Shown in pieces: positions 26,267 through 37,518 of a DNA stretch of 64,000 nt (within the stretch, counting starts at the first letter, position 1; the number at the start of each line of letters is the position of its first letter). The notes under the pieces were generated by a model. That model ran no database searches. It saw only the letters and a list, made by a program, of their open reading frames with translations, and was not told the DNA's origin. The stretch spans positions 71,617 to 135,616 of the forward strand of contig JAHLWZ010000798.1 of NCBI GenBank assembly GCA_020536535.1, written 5' to 3'. The position numbers and the translations under genes were made by a program. Source of the DNA: Pelomyxa schiedti. Its lineage: Eukaryota > Evosea > Pelobiontida > Pelomyxidae.

Positions 26267-29200
26267 ATGGAGGATCACAGTTCGAAGAACAACAACGGTT
26301 CGTCGTTTAATGTGATGAAGGGAACGCAAGCAGGGAACGAGTGTCACGTTGCACCCGGGAGACGATATAGGGTCAATTTAGCAGGCAAGGGATTGATTAA
26401 TCCCCCAAATAGCCTGTGGTCTTGTCACCAACCTGTATCTACACTCAACCGTGAGTGCTTTTTTTTTTTTTTTACTTTTGTTTACTGCCTAAAAAACCCC
26501 ACTTATGGGGTTTGACTTAGTGTCTGACAACAAGATCAGCTCCCTCAGTGCTAAGATATCTCTGTTAACATCCTTAACTGACTTGAATTGTACCTTTTAG
26601 CTTTACAAGCCCCAAAAACTAATTCACTTTCATGGCTTTAGTATCACGGAACAAGATTGGTACTGTTCCACCTGAAATTGGATGTCTCAACCAATTAGCC
26701 TTCTTATACTGTATGAGGCTTTGATGTCCCTCCTTTGTTGGTAATATGTTGTCAGTGAGTGAGAACTGTATCACTGCCCTGCCCTGCGAACTATGGAAGC
26801 TAAAACGTTTATCTAAACTTGGGTGTAAGTTCCGTTTTCATTATGTGTATGACCCAATCAATGGTAGTAAGCGACAATGCACTAGAATCTATTTCACCTC
26901 AAATCGGACAACTTACGAATTTAACTGATCTTGGCTGTATTACTTTCTTTCTGCAATTTTTTCCTCATACTCGTCCCAGTGAGTGGCAACAGATTAACAA
27001 CAGTGCCTGCACAAATAGGATCACTTTTGAAGCTAGAAAATTTATTTCGTTTGTACAAAAATTAATTTCCGAGGTTTTTTCACTCCCGCTAGTATGGGGG
27101 AACAAACTGACAGGAATTCCTCCAGAAATTGGCAATCTCACACATCTATCAAAATTTTATAGTTTGTTGCACCTTACTCTCTCGTTACCTTTAACTTTAT
27201 TAAATAGTAAGTAGGAATGAGCTGTGTTGTCTTCCACCTGAAATTGGAATGCTAACTGCTCTCACTAAATTTGATGGTATGTATGATGTCCATCTTCCAC
27301 CTATGGCTCAAAAATAAACTAGTTGCTGATAATGCACTTCATGCAGTCCCTTCCCAAATTGGCTTATTGTCCAACTTAGTGAAACTCAGCTGTAAGCAAT
27401 TTGCCAAGTCTGATATTACACAGTGAAAACCACATTTTTGTGACGTTGTTCCCTTATTAGTGAGTGGGAATTATTTGACTTCTCTGCCGCTGGAGCTTTG
27501 TTCCCTTCCCAGTTTGACTGAGCTATACCGTATGTATCCTCCGGATTTATTGTTTCTTACCCAGATATAGTTGGGCGTAACCCTTTAGAAGAGCTTCCGC
27601 CTAATATAGACACTCTCCAAAATTTACGCACACTTCATTGTATATCGTCCTTCGTTTTTTGTCAAACTAGACTTAAACTTAAAAATAGTATGGAGAATTC
27701 AGTTAAAAGCGCTGCCTGAAAGATTCTTCAATCTGACGAATCTCAGAGAACTGGGCTGTAGGTTTAAAACTCTTTTTAAGCAGTTGACCAACAAGAAATT
27801 GTAGTGAATGATAACCAAATATCAGTTATACCAAGACAAATAGGGCAATTGCTTCACCTGTCTGTTTTATATCGTGTGTCATTATTGTCTTTATAAGCGA
27901 AATAACTCTCGAAGTCGGTGATAATGAATTACTATCTCTTCCAAGTGAGATAGGATCTCTTCCTCAGCTATCTGCCCTTGATGGTTTATCTTTCTCTAAA
28001 CGTCTGTAAATTTCTAATTCATTGCTAGTAAGTGGGAATAAATTGACGGAGATTCCGCCTGATATAAAAAATCTCGCTTCACTTACCAAACTCAATTGTA
28101 TTTTACTCTCTCCAGTCATTTACTCATTTCAGGTAGGTAGCCGCAATCTTCTGACCTCTCTTCCACCAGAGATAGGGCAACTTACGTACTTGTCTGAGCT
28201 GGATGGTATTACAACCTCCCTCATTGAGATATCGGTACACTTACAGTAACAGTCAGTGAGAATAACCTTTGCTGTTTACCCGAGAGTCTCTCCAATTTAA
28301 AGTTGGCACTAATTGAAGGTGACATTTCCCTCTACCCGACTACTTACGAAACGTACCACAAAAGTTTCAGGGAATCCTTTCTTCCAGGCTGTTGATAGTA
28401 CAACGTCCTCTTTACATAAGGAAGCGGACGAACTTGCTGAGCGGCAAGCTGAGGAGACAAGATTGTACCCAGCAAAACCGCAAGAACTCGAAAAAAGACA
28501 CTTGGAGAACGACTCCTCCTCCGCAATCTCTATGCCCCAAGTCCCTACTGATCAGCCTACGGTTCCACCAAATGAACCTCTCAGCAACAACTCACCTCCA
28601 CATGCAGAAAGCGCTTTTTCCGAGCAATCTCCCACAATACAAACAAGTTCAAGAAACACCACTGCCGATCAAAGCAAAACAACAGCTACACCTCTGCATT
28701 CTAAGCCTGAAGAGCGATTCTCAACGCCACCTAGGAAAACGAACAAAGAGTTTAGTGCCCATTTCTCCCAACCACACAACATTCATAGTAGCCATGTCAT
28801 TTCCTCCTTCAGGACGCCTCACCCACCTAGACCACACTGTTCTCCATCACTGTTCAAGTTAGCACCCCCATTTCAGTCATCACCTCCGCCTCCACGTGTA
28901 AAACAGTGCTATACACAGCATACCTTACAAACAGAAAGTTATCCGGAGCACTCTTTTCTGCAATCTGAGGTTTCTGACATCCCGCATTCCGCGCTTCTGT
29001 GCACCCCACTAGCAACCGCAAATTTGCCTGCATCCGAAACACCTCAAAGACCATGCACACCACCCCCTATTGTACCGCCACAGCCTTTGCACACAACCAC
29101 CCGGAGACACACACCACACAAACCCAGTGGAACACCAAACAGCCTCCCTTCACCACCCCCATCTCCACCCCTGTTCTACGACGAACAACTGGCATTCCGC

Positions 29201-29434
29201 CAAAGCAAATTTGAGGAAACAAATTCCAGCCAGTCACAGGAGTTTGTGGGCATCAATGCAACGCCTGTTGAATGTGAAGAAATACTGCCGGAAGAAGTAC
29301 CTCTTCTCAGTCTTTCGAACCCTTCTGGACACCAGTGCCTTGAGGACCCACACACAATTTTGTGGTATGCTATCGGGTTGAGTGCAATTGCTGCTGCTTC
29401 CATTATTTGTTTTTTCTTTCTGTTGTTCCACTAA
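26267..29434 (+). CDS. Leucine-rich repeat protein with C-terminal membrane anchor
   Basis: About 16-17 LRRs of the LxxNxLxxLPxxIGxLxxLxxL type (for example GNKLTGIPPEIGNLTHL and GNKLTEIPPDIKNLASL) occupy 26370-28310. Almost every repeat is a separate exon, bounded by phase-1 introns that interrupt the Leu codon opening each repeat. A Pro/Ser/Gln-rich region of about 330 residues follows from 28320. The protein ends with one hydrophobic helix (TILWYAIGLSAIAAASIICF) and a four-residue tail. The N-terminus from the Met at 26267 has no signal peptide, so a tail-anchored topology with LRRs in the cytosol is likely. No kinase or TIR domain. Function unknown; a binding or scaffold role is inferred from the repeats. 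It is divergent from the kinase gene. Confidence 0.85.
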
Positions 29435-29455
29435 AACAAAAAAAACCTATTGAGC

Positions 29456-29461
29456 AATAAA
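29456..29461 (+). promoter_or_regulatory. Polyadenylation signal AATAAA
   Basis: Hexamer 21 bases after the LRR-protein stop codon, in the short gap before the next, minus-strand gene. Confidence 0.5.
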
Positions 29462-29697
29462 TAGTAGACACTATTTTTATTCACGTGTCTCCACACGAGA
29501 CTGTGATCAATGTACATTATGTGGTGCAGGGAGCTAATTTCTTCAGGGATGTTCCAATGGAGACTGTAGAAATAGAGTTTCGTTCAGAAGTTCCACTGTA
29601 GATAGTACATTCCAGCCACCGATTGGCCACATTCTCGCCACAGCTCTGACCGGCTGGTGCAGGGGCAGTCGTGATAAAACCGGGCCTGTTTTGACTG

Positions 29698-30483
29698 TTA
29701 ATATGGGATTGTGGGTAGGTTGTACTCGGAAAACAAACCTAAAGCTGTGTGGGTTTCTTCGTTCATCCACAGCACCAGCACAGTGGCCTCTCCCACAATT
29801 TTCTCCATCACGGCTTCGTCAAATACATCCGCCTGGTGCAGTACAACCCAAGCCTTGCCGCCGCTGCATTTTTCCGATTCCAGAGCCAGCTCCGACCCCA
29901 GATCCAAGCACGGGACCGGCAATCCGTCGTCCAGACTGGCGTACAGCTCCCCAGCCCCAGGCCCATCCACCACGGCAAGGTCGTCGTCGCCGCCACCCCA
30001 GTCGGCGCAGTCGCTGGCCAGTCGCTCGTGGGTCCGCGCTTGGTCATCGTGGCGACGCTGCCACCGCACGACAGAGACCCGCCCCACGCCCGGGTGCGGC
30101 AGCAGGGCCTCCTGGGCCCTCGCCACCAGCCCCCCCTCGACTTCCACCCCCACCACGAGGGCACAGCGCTGCGGTGGGCAAGAGGCGGGGGAGGAGGAGC
30201 CGGAAGCACACGCGGGCACGGGGGCGAGGGAGGACGCAATCTCGGCCGCGGCCAGCAGGATGGCGCCGTCGCCGCACCCGAGGTCCGCAACGACGTCGCG
30301 GGGGCCCAGGGCGGCCAGGCCCACCATTGCGTCGACCACGGGGCGGGGCGTTGGCTCGAAGCAGGCGCGGGCCGCGGGCCGCCGGGGCAGCTTGCACTCC
30401 CCTCCCTCGTGCCCCTGCGGCGCTGCGAGGCTGACCCGCAGGACCAGGAGTAGGAGGACTACGAGGGCTTGTTGTTCACGCAT
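29698..30483 (-). CDS. SAM-dependent methyltransferase-like protein with signal peptide
   Basis: The Met at 30483 starts a textbook signal peptide (basic start, then ALVVLLLLVLRVSLAAP). A PTPRPVVDAM segment is followed by the SAM-binding loop VVADLGCGDGAILLAAAE, then VVGVEVEG, the acidic end of strand 2. No intron is needed over about 780 bases, and the central part is far richer in G+C (with CGC, GCC and GTC codons) than its neighbours. The layout resembles methyltransferases of the FAM173/ATPSCKMT sort, but the later motifs are weak. The C-terminal end is uncertain: a short intron starting near 29736 would allow a longer tail. Substrate unknown; an ER or secretory location follows from the signal peptide. 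Confidence 0.66.
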   Translation of the reverse strand: MREQQALVVLLLLVLRVSLAAPQGHEGGECKLPRRPAARACFEPTPRPVVDAMVGLAALGPRDVVADLGCGDGAILLAAAEIASSLAPVPACASGSSSPASCPPQRCALVVGVEVEGGLVARAQEALLPHPGVGRVSVVRWQRRHDDQARTHERLASDCADWGGGDDDLAVVDGPGAGELYASLDDGLPVPCLDLGSELALESEKCSGGKAWVVLHQADVFDEAVMEKIVGEATVLVLWMNEETHTALGLFSEYNLPTIPY

Positions 30484-30661
30484 GTGTTTGTGTTCGCCAA
30501 ACACACGCACCGTGAGTAAACATCACAAAAAAAAGTGATTGGTATGTTTCGGCGAATGAGCCGGAGGAGGAAGCCTCTCTACGGCTTCTTGTTCTTTCTT
30601 TTGGTTTTTTTACACATAAAAGAAAGATTCCATTAAGGAATAGGCAAAGTTATATTCATAG

Positions 30662-32199
30662 TTAGGGGCAAGGGCATGCACACAGGCAGCAGGGAGTACG
30701 GTCCCATCCGCAAGCAGCACAAATCCAGCGAGTGAAGCAGCACAGGTTTCTCCACATCCACCCTGGGCATTTTGCCTTGCAGCACAGCCTGTTGTGGCCA
30801 GAGGAGCACCACATTTCGGACACAGATACTCGGGATCCAGTGCCTTGATACAAGTCAATCACTGTGACCTCTGGCCGCATGCAGAATCTCCATGGAATCA
30901 TGGGCTCCACTCCAATCCCTGGGTTGATGTAAATGAATGAGGACCGGCCGGATACGCGGTGAAGTCCGCGAGCATATTTCCTGTTGAATCTGGATAAGGC
31001 CACAAGAGGTCCAAAAAACGGCACAGCAAACTAGTTCAGTAAATTGGGTACGTTTTAGTGTATATGCGCCGGTTGAGCTTGTACCTGTCCTCCATGGGTA
31101 TGACCAGAGAGGAGCAAATCAGCACCAACAATCTCTTCACATAGGTCAGGGGAGTGGTACAGGAAAACTCTCCAATCTTCAGCAGGCACAGATTCCAGCA
31201 GAGCATTGGCAACGCCTACTGGTTCTGTTTCTTCATCAGAAAAAGGGCACCTGGGAGAACGTTTAAAAGCAATATTTACGGGAAGCGTGGCTACCCAACA
31301 ATGTGCACCGTTTGACCACCAATATCAATTGTTTCACAACTGCCATCCAACCACTGGAATCCAGTATCCTTCAGCAGAGGGAGGGTGTGCCAATACCAGG
31401 TGTCCCAATTTCCTCGGACTGCGAGTTTACGAGTCGCTTGTATTTTGCTAAGTATCTGAGAGGGTTTTGAGGAATTCCCACAAGAGAGTTGGAAGGAACA
31501 TTATGAAGGATTGGAAGAGCTTCGTCTGAGTTCAGCAAATCCCCGAGCAATACCACGACGTCGGGCCTTTTCGAAGTGTTAAATGTAACAGTTCACTTCC
31601 ATGCTACTAACTTGCATCCATTGACAGCTGAGACAAGACCTTTCCAAGCCCCAGTGACTACTGTGTCGATATGCAAATCGGAAATGACAACAATTCTACC
31701 CACAAAATCGAGGTTTCTGGAGCCTTTGGCGGCACGTAGGTGCCTTATACACAGAAATTTCGGCTCAAACAACCGACTGGCTTGCAACTATTAGTTCAGG
31801 AAAAAACCCATTATGAATGCATGCCTGTAAGGAATACAGAGTATCCCGAAAACTACAATTCCCAGGAGTGTCCAAGTCACATAAGGTTCTTCAATCCAAG
31901 AATCCCACTCAATTACGTTCAATTCCTTAAGTAGCTTCCAAACGCCAGCCCATATACACAACAAAACTGTTGGAAGCCTTATTATGTACCCAAGCAGCAC
32001 CCAAAAAAAAACAAAGAATTTGAGCAACTGACTCACTTATTGTTAGGAATATCCAAAAAACTATTGCCAGGGGAATTAATTGTGTTCCCCCAAAAGGCAA
32101 TTTTCCAATATCATAGTGCTTTCTCGACAACCATATTACAAAGAAAATGCCCAACGCCAGCCACACGACACCAACACACAACGAAAAAATCCACTCCAT
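30662..32199 (-). CDS. Membrane-anchored calcineurin-like metallophosphoesterase with Cys-rich tail
   Basis: The start at 32199 (MEWIFSLCVGVVWLALGIFF) leads into several membrane helices (LPLAIVFWIFLTI, LPTVLLCIWAGVW, WTLLGIVVFGIL). The catalytic domain follows: RIVVISDLHIDT (metal motif DxH), PDVVVLLGDLLNS (GD), GNWDTWYW at the GNH position, YHSPDL, and DLLLSGHTHGGQ. After this, NPGIGVEPMIPWRFCMRPEV resembles the end of bacterial YkuE/YaeI-type phosphoesterases. The last 55 residues are unusually rich in Cys and Trp. Introns are clear near 32001-32049 and 31586-31632. One join near 31470-31495 could not be made in frame and is unresolved. Substrate unknown; YaeI homologues act on lipid A precursors in bacteria, but that should not be transferred here. 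Confidence 0.75.
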
Positions 32200-32618
32200 T
32201 TTTTCGTATTCTCGGGTTTCAGTATTCGAAACAAGCCAATTCTCACCATGCAAATTGGAATTGTTACCTGCTCTCAGAACCCGGTCTGCAACCTACAAAG
32301 TGTGCCTCCTTCCTCGCGGAGTTGCAACTCCATGTGGACCTGGAATTCCATCACAACTTAAAAAACCCCCTCATCAGACACCAGTCTCTTCGTGGAACCG
32401 CCAAACAGGCACAGACGCCACACCGTGATGCTGTTCTCTTTGGAGAGATTCCCGGCCAACAGTAGGCTAATACTTTTGTTTGTTGTTCTGAGGTGGCGAG
32501 ACACAGGCGAAACTGAAAAAATTATCTTTTTTTTTTATTTTATACAGGATCACTAAAGGACCAGTGCAGCCTGCCATGGGGCGGAGTCATTCGTCCCCTG
32601 CACCCACTTTCAGATGTC

Positions 32619-35485
32619 ATGGATCTCCCGCCAACCCAACAAACATCACTATCAAATCAGAACGCCAGCAGTGCATCCACGACTAGTAGCCGGAGGACCG
32701 ACACACCGCATGCACAGCTACTGGCTTTGTGCACATCGTGTGGTGCTGCCATTAACCCATTTGTTGAATTCGAGTCTTCTCAATGGATTTGCTCTTTGTG
32801 CCAGGTACGGCAGACCTTTTGATTGGCTTTATATCACTCTTTTTTTTTTTTTTTTTTACTGAATGTGTTTCTTTCTATATGGCGGAGATATGAAGAAAAT
32901 AAATAAAGAAATGAACGCCTTACACACGGATAGCACCACAACACAATAACAGGCAATTCTCGTTATGCCTCTGTGATGACAAGGGCACGCCTCACGGAAC
33001 TCACTTCCCCTTTTTTCGATTACAGTGCCGATTTGGAGGTCTCTCCAGAACAATCTACTATCCCTGGCTCTGTTCCATTGGGAGACTCCCGAATGGACAT
33101 TCCCACGTACATAGCATTGGTGGACCTCACAGGTAATTCACAAACTATTTGTTTGATGAACGCCCAAAATCCCACAGGAGGGGAATCGTACATTGATTTA
33201 GTTATCTCTGGCCTCCTTGCTCTTCTCGAAGGTTCGAAGATCGAAAACTGTAGAAACCATTTTCTAACTTGGCAATGATTCAAGGTCTGCCTAAATACGG
33301 AAGATTTGGGATTGTAACTGCATCTCAAAACAGCGTTGGTATTTTTGACATCACCAGTCCATACCCGCATTATAAGGCCGTAGCGGCTCGGGAAGAAGGT
33401 TCAACAACTGTCACATCGCTGATGTTGCACGAAGTTATTCCTTTTTCCAGAATGACCGCCTCGGTTAGTATCACTTGTAGTTATCTCTTCATTGCATGAT
33501 TCTCACTCCAGATTGCCTCATATTCTGATCAAATGTCTAATTCCATTGAAAGCTTGCGTTCCCTTATTTCTTCTACACCCACTTGTGCACCAGCATTTGG
33601 GCCTGCCCTAAAGTCACTGATTTCTACTATAAGCCTTCATGGTCCTTGCAGTGGTACACATTATTTTTCATTACCAATTTCTTATTGTGCAACTCAGTCA
33701 GAGTGCTTACCTTCCTATCGGGACCCCCTTCGTTTGGCGTGGGAGTCCTGAGGCCAGTGCAGCTGTCCAATGGAAGTGGGCTGGCGCCAACCTGCTCTTT
33801 TTATCAGGAGCAAGTTGCTGTCCTTAAATACAAATAAACTCACTGATGAGCCTACCACAGGCCCGTGAAGCTGCGAAATTTTGTGCTTGCATTGATTTGA
33901 TCATAGTTTCGGATGGTTTTGTGGGCTTGCCTACACTCAGATTTCTTGCAGAACTCACAGGTGGGATAATAAGAGTTTATAGCCCTGCATCACCTGAGGG
34001 TTCTCTTCCTCATGATTTGTGAGTATAAATCATTTTTATGCTTCCTCTCTTCTTAATATCTTTCCACAGATACCAGTGGTGCTCACATCAACATTCCTTC
34101 CGTGGTGAGATGAAAATTCTCACTTCATCCTCCCTCAAGGTTTGCAAAAGAGTCCAAAAGTTTACCTAAACAAGAAAAGGTTTTAAATACCACAGGAAGT
34201 ATTTCACGTGGCAGTTCTGACACGACGTGCTCTATAACAGGAGGTGACCCTTACCAGTGTATTACAGTTACCTTTGACTACATATCTTCTTTCATAAGGT
34301 ATATCCGTTTGGCTGGATAAAGTTATTTTCTAATGATATTCAGTGAGGAAAAGCCTGTTGTGCAGGTTTTATATACATATTGGTCAACGGGATTTTCTGA
34401 TGAAGACCCAGCTGGAAGACTTCGTAAGCGGCTCAGGTTAGCTACCCTCCCATTAGGTGATTTTTGAATTGCATTAGAGTGTACACACGACGAGTTGACA
34501 TGTGCACCTCATCACGTGATTTGTATCAGAGCTGCAACCCAGATGTTGTGGTCAATCTTCTTTCTCATAAGGTAATATCTTACGCCGGCAAGCTTCGCAT
34601 AATATATTTTTGCTTTCCTTTTTAGATCATGAGAGTTTCTTTGGAACAAGGACTTTCTGAGGCAAGACTTCTGATACAAGACTTTCTTGTGCTGCTATTT
34701 GCAAATTACGTAGAATCCATAACTACCACACAAGGGGCTCAAAGAGCACTTGACCTCTCATTTCCACTTTCTCCGTCCCTTAGAGTATCTCACTCACAGT
34801 TCTATCCCGATTCAACAATAATACTCCTCTAGACCCTACCGCCTCTTGTTTTTGGCTTACTCAAAAGCCCTCTGATGGGCACAGATGCAATCACACCTGA
34901 CACTTGGATTTATTATCATTCACTTTGCAGGTTTTTTCCCAATCCTCATCGAATGAAAATAAGGGATTTTTTAGTTCTTTGCCATCTGAACTATTGCATA
35001 TACTTTTGTATCCCACTCTTTCTGTATTTGACGCCCAAGGTGCCCTTATTTCATCAAGTGTGTCACTTTCATGTTCTTCACTCGACATCAACGAACCGTA
35101 TGTAATTGCAATCTAGAGCGCATGCAAAGAAAGGCTAACCTACAAGTTGTAGGCAAGTGTTTGTATTGGATGCCTTGACAAAGGCCTTTGTCATTTCGGT
35201 TGGTGATGTTTGCTGCATGGGAACCAACGGAACAGCTCTCGCAGATGCGGTCGCATCACTGGTGCATAATAGACCTTGTGTTACCAGTGTAATAACATTT
35301 CAACGACCCACTTCTGATAGCAGCACTTTCCTCCCAATTCTCGAGTGTGCCTTACGAAATTACCACTCCACCTTTAACCCTTTGGCTACAGGTACCTCAT
35401 TGAGGACGAAAATTCCCGCGGAATGAGCTATCAGCAGTTCACATCATTCATTGGAACGGAGGTAATAAAAGTAACCCACCACTAG
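32619..35485 (+). CDS. Sec23/Sec24-family COPII-type coat protein
   Basis: The N-terminal zinc finger CTSCGAAINPFVEFESS...CSLCQ is the Sec23/Sec24 type (C-x2-C-x18-C-x2-C). The intron 32805-32933 then joins in frame to NSRYASVMTRARLTELT. The trunk (vWA-like) domain is seen in IPTYIALVDLTGN, LPKYGRFGIVTASQNSVGIFDI and LIIVSDGFVGLPTL. A beta/helical region follows (VLYTYWSTGFSDEDPAGRLRKRLRVYTR). A gelsolin-like end has VFVLDALTKAFVISVGD and YLIEDENSRGMSYQQF. The protein is intron-rich. It ends FIGTEVIKVTHH at 35485, although splicing into a further plus-strand frame cannot be excluded. It is divergent enough that Sec23 versus Sec24 cannot be assigned by eye. Confidence 0.8.
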
Positions 35486-35702
35486 AAAGAATAAAAATTA
35501 GCTATCAAGACCACTACTGGTTCTTGTCTCCTTCACTGTTGATGTTTTATTTTGGAAAACAGGTGACTGGAATGGTGACTTCCCTGGCAGTAAAGCAACG
35601 AAGTTCTCCATTGCAGTGTGCACCAGAAGGCAAAGAACAAAACACAAGTGCCCTTGTCATTCGAAGCAGGGTACAGCCACACAATCAGTTGTCATTGAGT
35701 CC

Positions 35703-36269
35703 TCACAAGTTGGAGTACTTGGTGTGGGGCCCAGGGGCAAGGTTGTGCGTGCACTTTGAAGGCGCGACTTGCTCGGGCACGCTGCCCAGTCTCCACACCA
35801 GCGGGATTTCAACCGGCACACGAGCAGGGGAGGACGCAGAGGACGATGTGGAGGACGTCGGCGGGGGCCGGGAGGCCGACGGACGCTCCTCGTAGAGTTT
35901 GTATCGTGTGGTGCTCTGTGCCTGCGGGTACGCAGGGGAGGCTCGATAGGAGGTGGTGGTGGGAGTTGTTGTTGAGGATGTTGGTGGTGGTGGCGGCATC
36001 GGGGACCACGGTGGTTGTGCTACGCGAGATGGGGATGGGGTGGGCAGGAGTGGGGGTTGCTGCTGGCGCTGCTGGGGCTGTTGGTAGTTGTCTGCGGTCC
36101 ACGTGCGCTGGACGTTGTGGGAGACGGGACGGTATCCTGGGTAGTAGCCCGATCGTTGTTGCATTGCGTACCCTACTGGCCACCCTCCGCCGTACGGTCC
36201 ATACCCCGTCGCCATTGACAACGTATAGATCTCTTGCAGAGCCTGCCGAAGTAGTTGATTGGTGTCCAT
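35703..36269 (-). CDS. Small Pro/Gln/Ser-rich protein
   Basis: Single open frame of 188 codons from ATG at 36269 (MDTNQLLRQALQEIYTLSMATGYGPYGGGWPVGYAMQQ). A short amphipathic helix is followed by a Gly/Tyr/Pro-rich low-complexity region with Q and P runs. No conserved domain is recognised. Its composition resembles intrinsically disordered RNA-binding or condensate proteins. It converges on the Sec23/24-like gene and is divergent from the next gene. A plus-strand frame overlaps it but looks like a shadow of the repeats. Confidence 0.55.
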   Translation of the reverse strand: MDTNQLLRQALQEIYTLSMATGYGPYGGGWPVGYAMQQRSGYYPGYRPVSHNVQRTWTADNYQQPQQRQQQPPLLPTPSPSRVAQPPWSPMPPPPPTSSTTTPTTTSYRASPAYPQAQSTTRYKLYEERPSASRPPPTSSTSSSASSPARVPVEIPLVWRLGSVPEQVAPSKCTHNLAPGPHTKYSNL

Positions 36270-36401
36270 TCATCAGGGGATTGGGACGTAAGCTAGTACA
36301 TGTCAACAACAGCCGCTCTAGGAGGAAGATGGAACCTGTTCACTGGTTTCAGTTGATCAAAGGAAGCTGCAACGAAACTGGCTTTTTTTTTGATTTAGAA
36401 G

Positions 36402-37374
36402 ATGACGGGAGAGGTGTGCGTGGTGTTGTGTAGTCCACGTGCATTCGCTGCTGGTGTGTTCATTGCTTGTAGTGACGTTGACACCTACGGCATTGGTGAC
36501 GATGGCGAAGAGGAGCAACATTACCCAGTGGACGAATCGCACGGGAATTATGGGTCTTGCTGCACTGGTGCCAGTTGGGCACCTTCACAACAACAACATC
36601 ATCATCATCAACAGCAGCACGAAAGCACCAGGCCGAAAAGGGCGAAAACTTCGACGCCTGTGATGTGCAGAGTGCTGAGAATAGAATCGAAAAAAACCGC
36701 AACGGTGCCGACGTTTACGAGGCTGGCAAACGCCCAACAGGTTTGTGAGATATTGGTTGCTTTGCGTGAAAATATTTGTATTGCTCTATTTCCATTGTTT
36801 GGTGCTGATGCTGATGTGTTAAGTGTTGTAGTGTCAATGTATAGTTTGGGGGCTTTGGCTATTTGTGTGGGGCAGAAGTGACAGTGGCAAGGGTTTAGTG
36901 TTACTATATAGTTGTATGCAGGGATTGAGGAGTGGTTGATGGACCCAGATTGGTCAACGGTGATCCGTTCTTGCAAATATGTCTTTGTGGACTTCCACTC
37001 TGACACTCTGGTGGAATTACTCCAGCTGCACACCGACACAATTCCCTCGACACCTACAATGACTCCGGACACACCGGTTATGACATACAGAACAAGGAGA
37101 AAAAACAACAGGGCAAAAATGGAGAGGAGAACGATTCGTCAGGCAGCTTTAGCTACAGTTCAAAACACAATTGGTGTGTAGTACAAGACAAACACAATGC
37201 CACCTCCAAACAACCAATGGATCACCCTCTGTTGCAGGAAGTCATCCAACAACCAATCTCGCCAGTGAACTCTCTGAAAAAGTACAACCTTTGCCGTTTG
37301 AAACAAGGAAGCCATCCAAGAAGGAGCTTTGTCGTGTATTTGCCCTCCTGTTGCAGAGCGGTATAATTACCTGA
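36402..37374 (+). CDS. Uncharacterised nuclear-looking protein
   Basis: I do not recognise the family. From ATG at 36402: an acid and His/Gln-rich N-terminus, a basic patch (RPKRAKTSTP), then a folded-looking block CRVLRIESKK...ANAQQVCEILVALRENICIALFP. With an intron at about 36823-36920 this continues into RIEEWLMDPDWSTVIRSCKYVFVDFH. Next come a TP-rich linker (TPTMTPDTPVMT) and a strong basic cluster (RTRRKNNRAKMERR). A second intron of about 64 nt near 37175-37239 leads to the last exon, ending at 37374. The NLS-like clusters suggest a nuclear role. The first intron is my own reading; without it the frame stops at 36881. Confidence 0.55.
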
Positions 37375-37518
37375 AGCAAACAAGTGGAACTTGTCAAACT
37401 ACCTGGAAAAATACCGAAAACTATTCGGTCTGTCACGTACCTCTTCGACTTCCTTTTCCCGTAAAAGTTTTAAAAAGAAATCCAAATCGTAAAGCGCACA
37501 CCCACCAGCGAAAAAAAA

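Noticed and set aside
29691-30538. Three long plus-strand frames over the methyltransferase gene
   Set aside because: High GC removes stop codons in all frames. Only the minus frame has a signal peptide and a SAM-binding loop.
35524-35895. Plus-strand frame that could extend the Sec23/24-like gene
   Set aside because: It overlaps the Pro/Gln-rich minus-strand gene and becomes low-complexity (GEDAEDDVEDVGGG), as expected from antisense of repeats.
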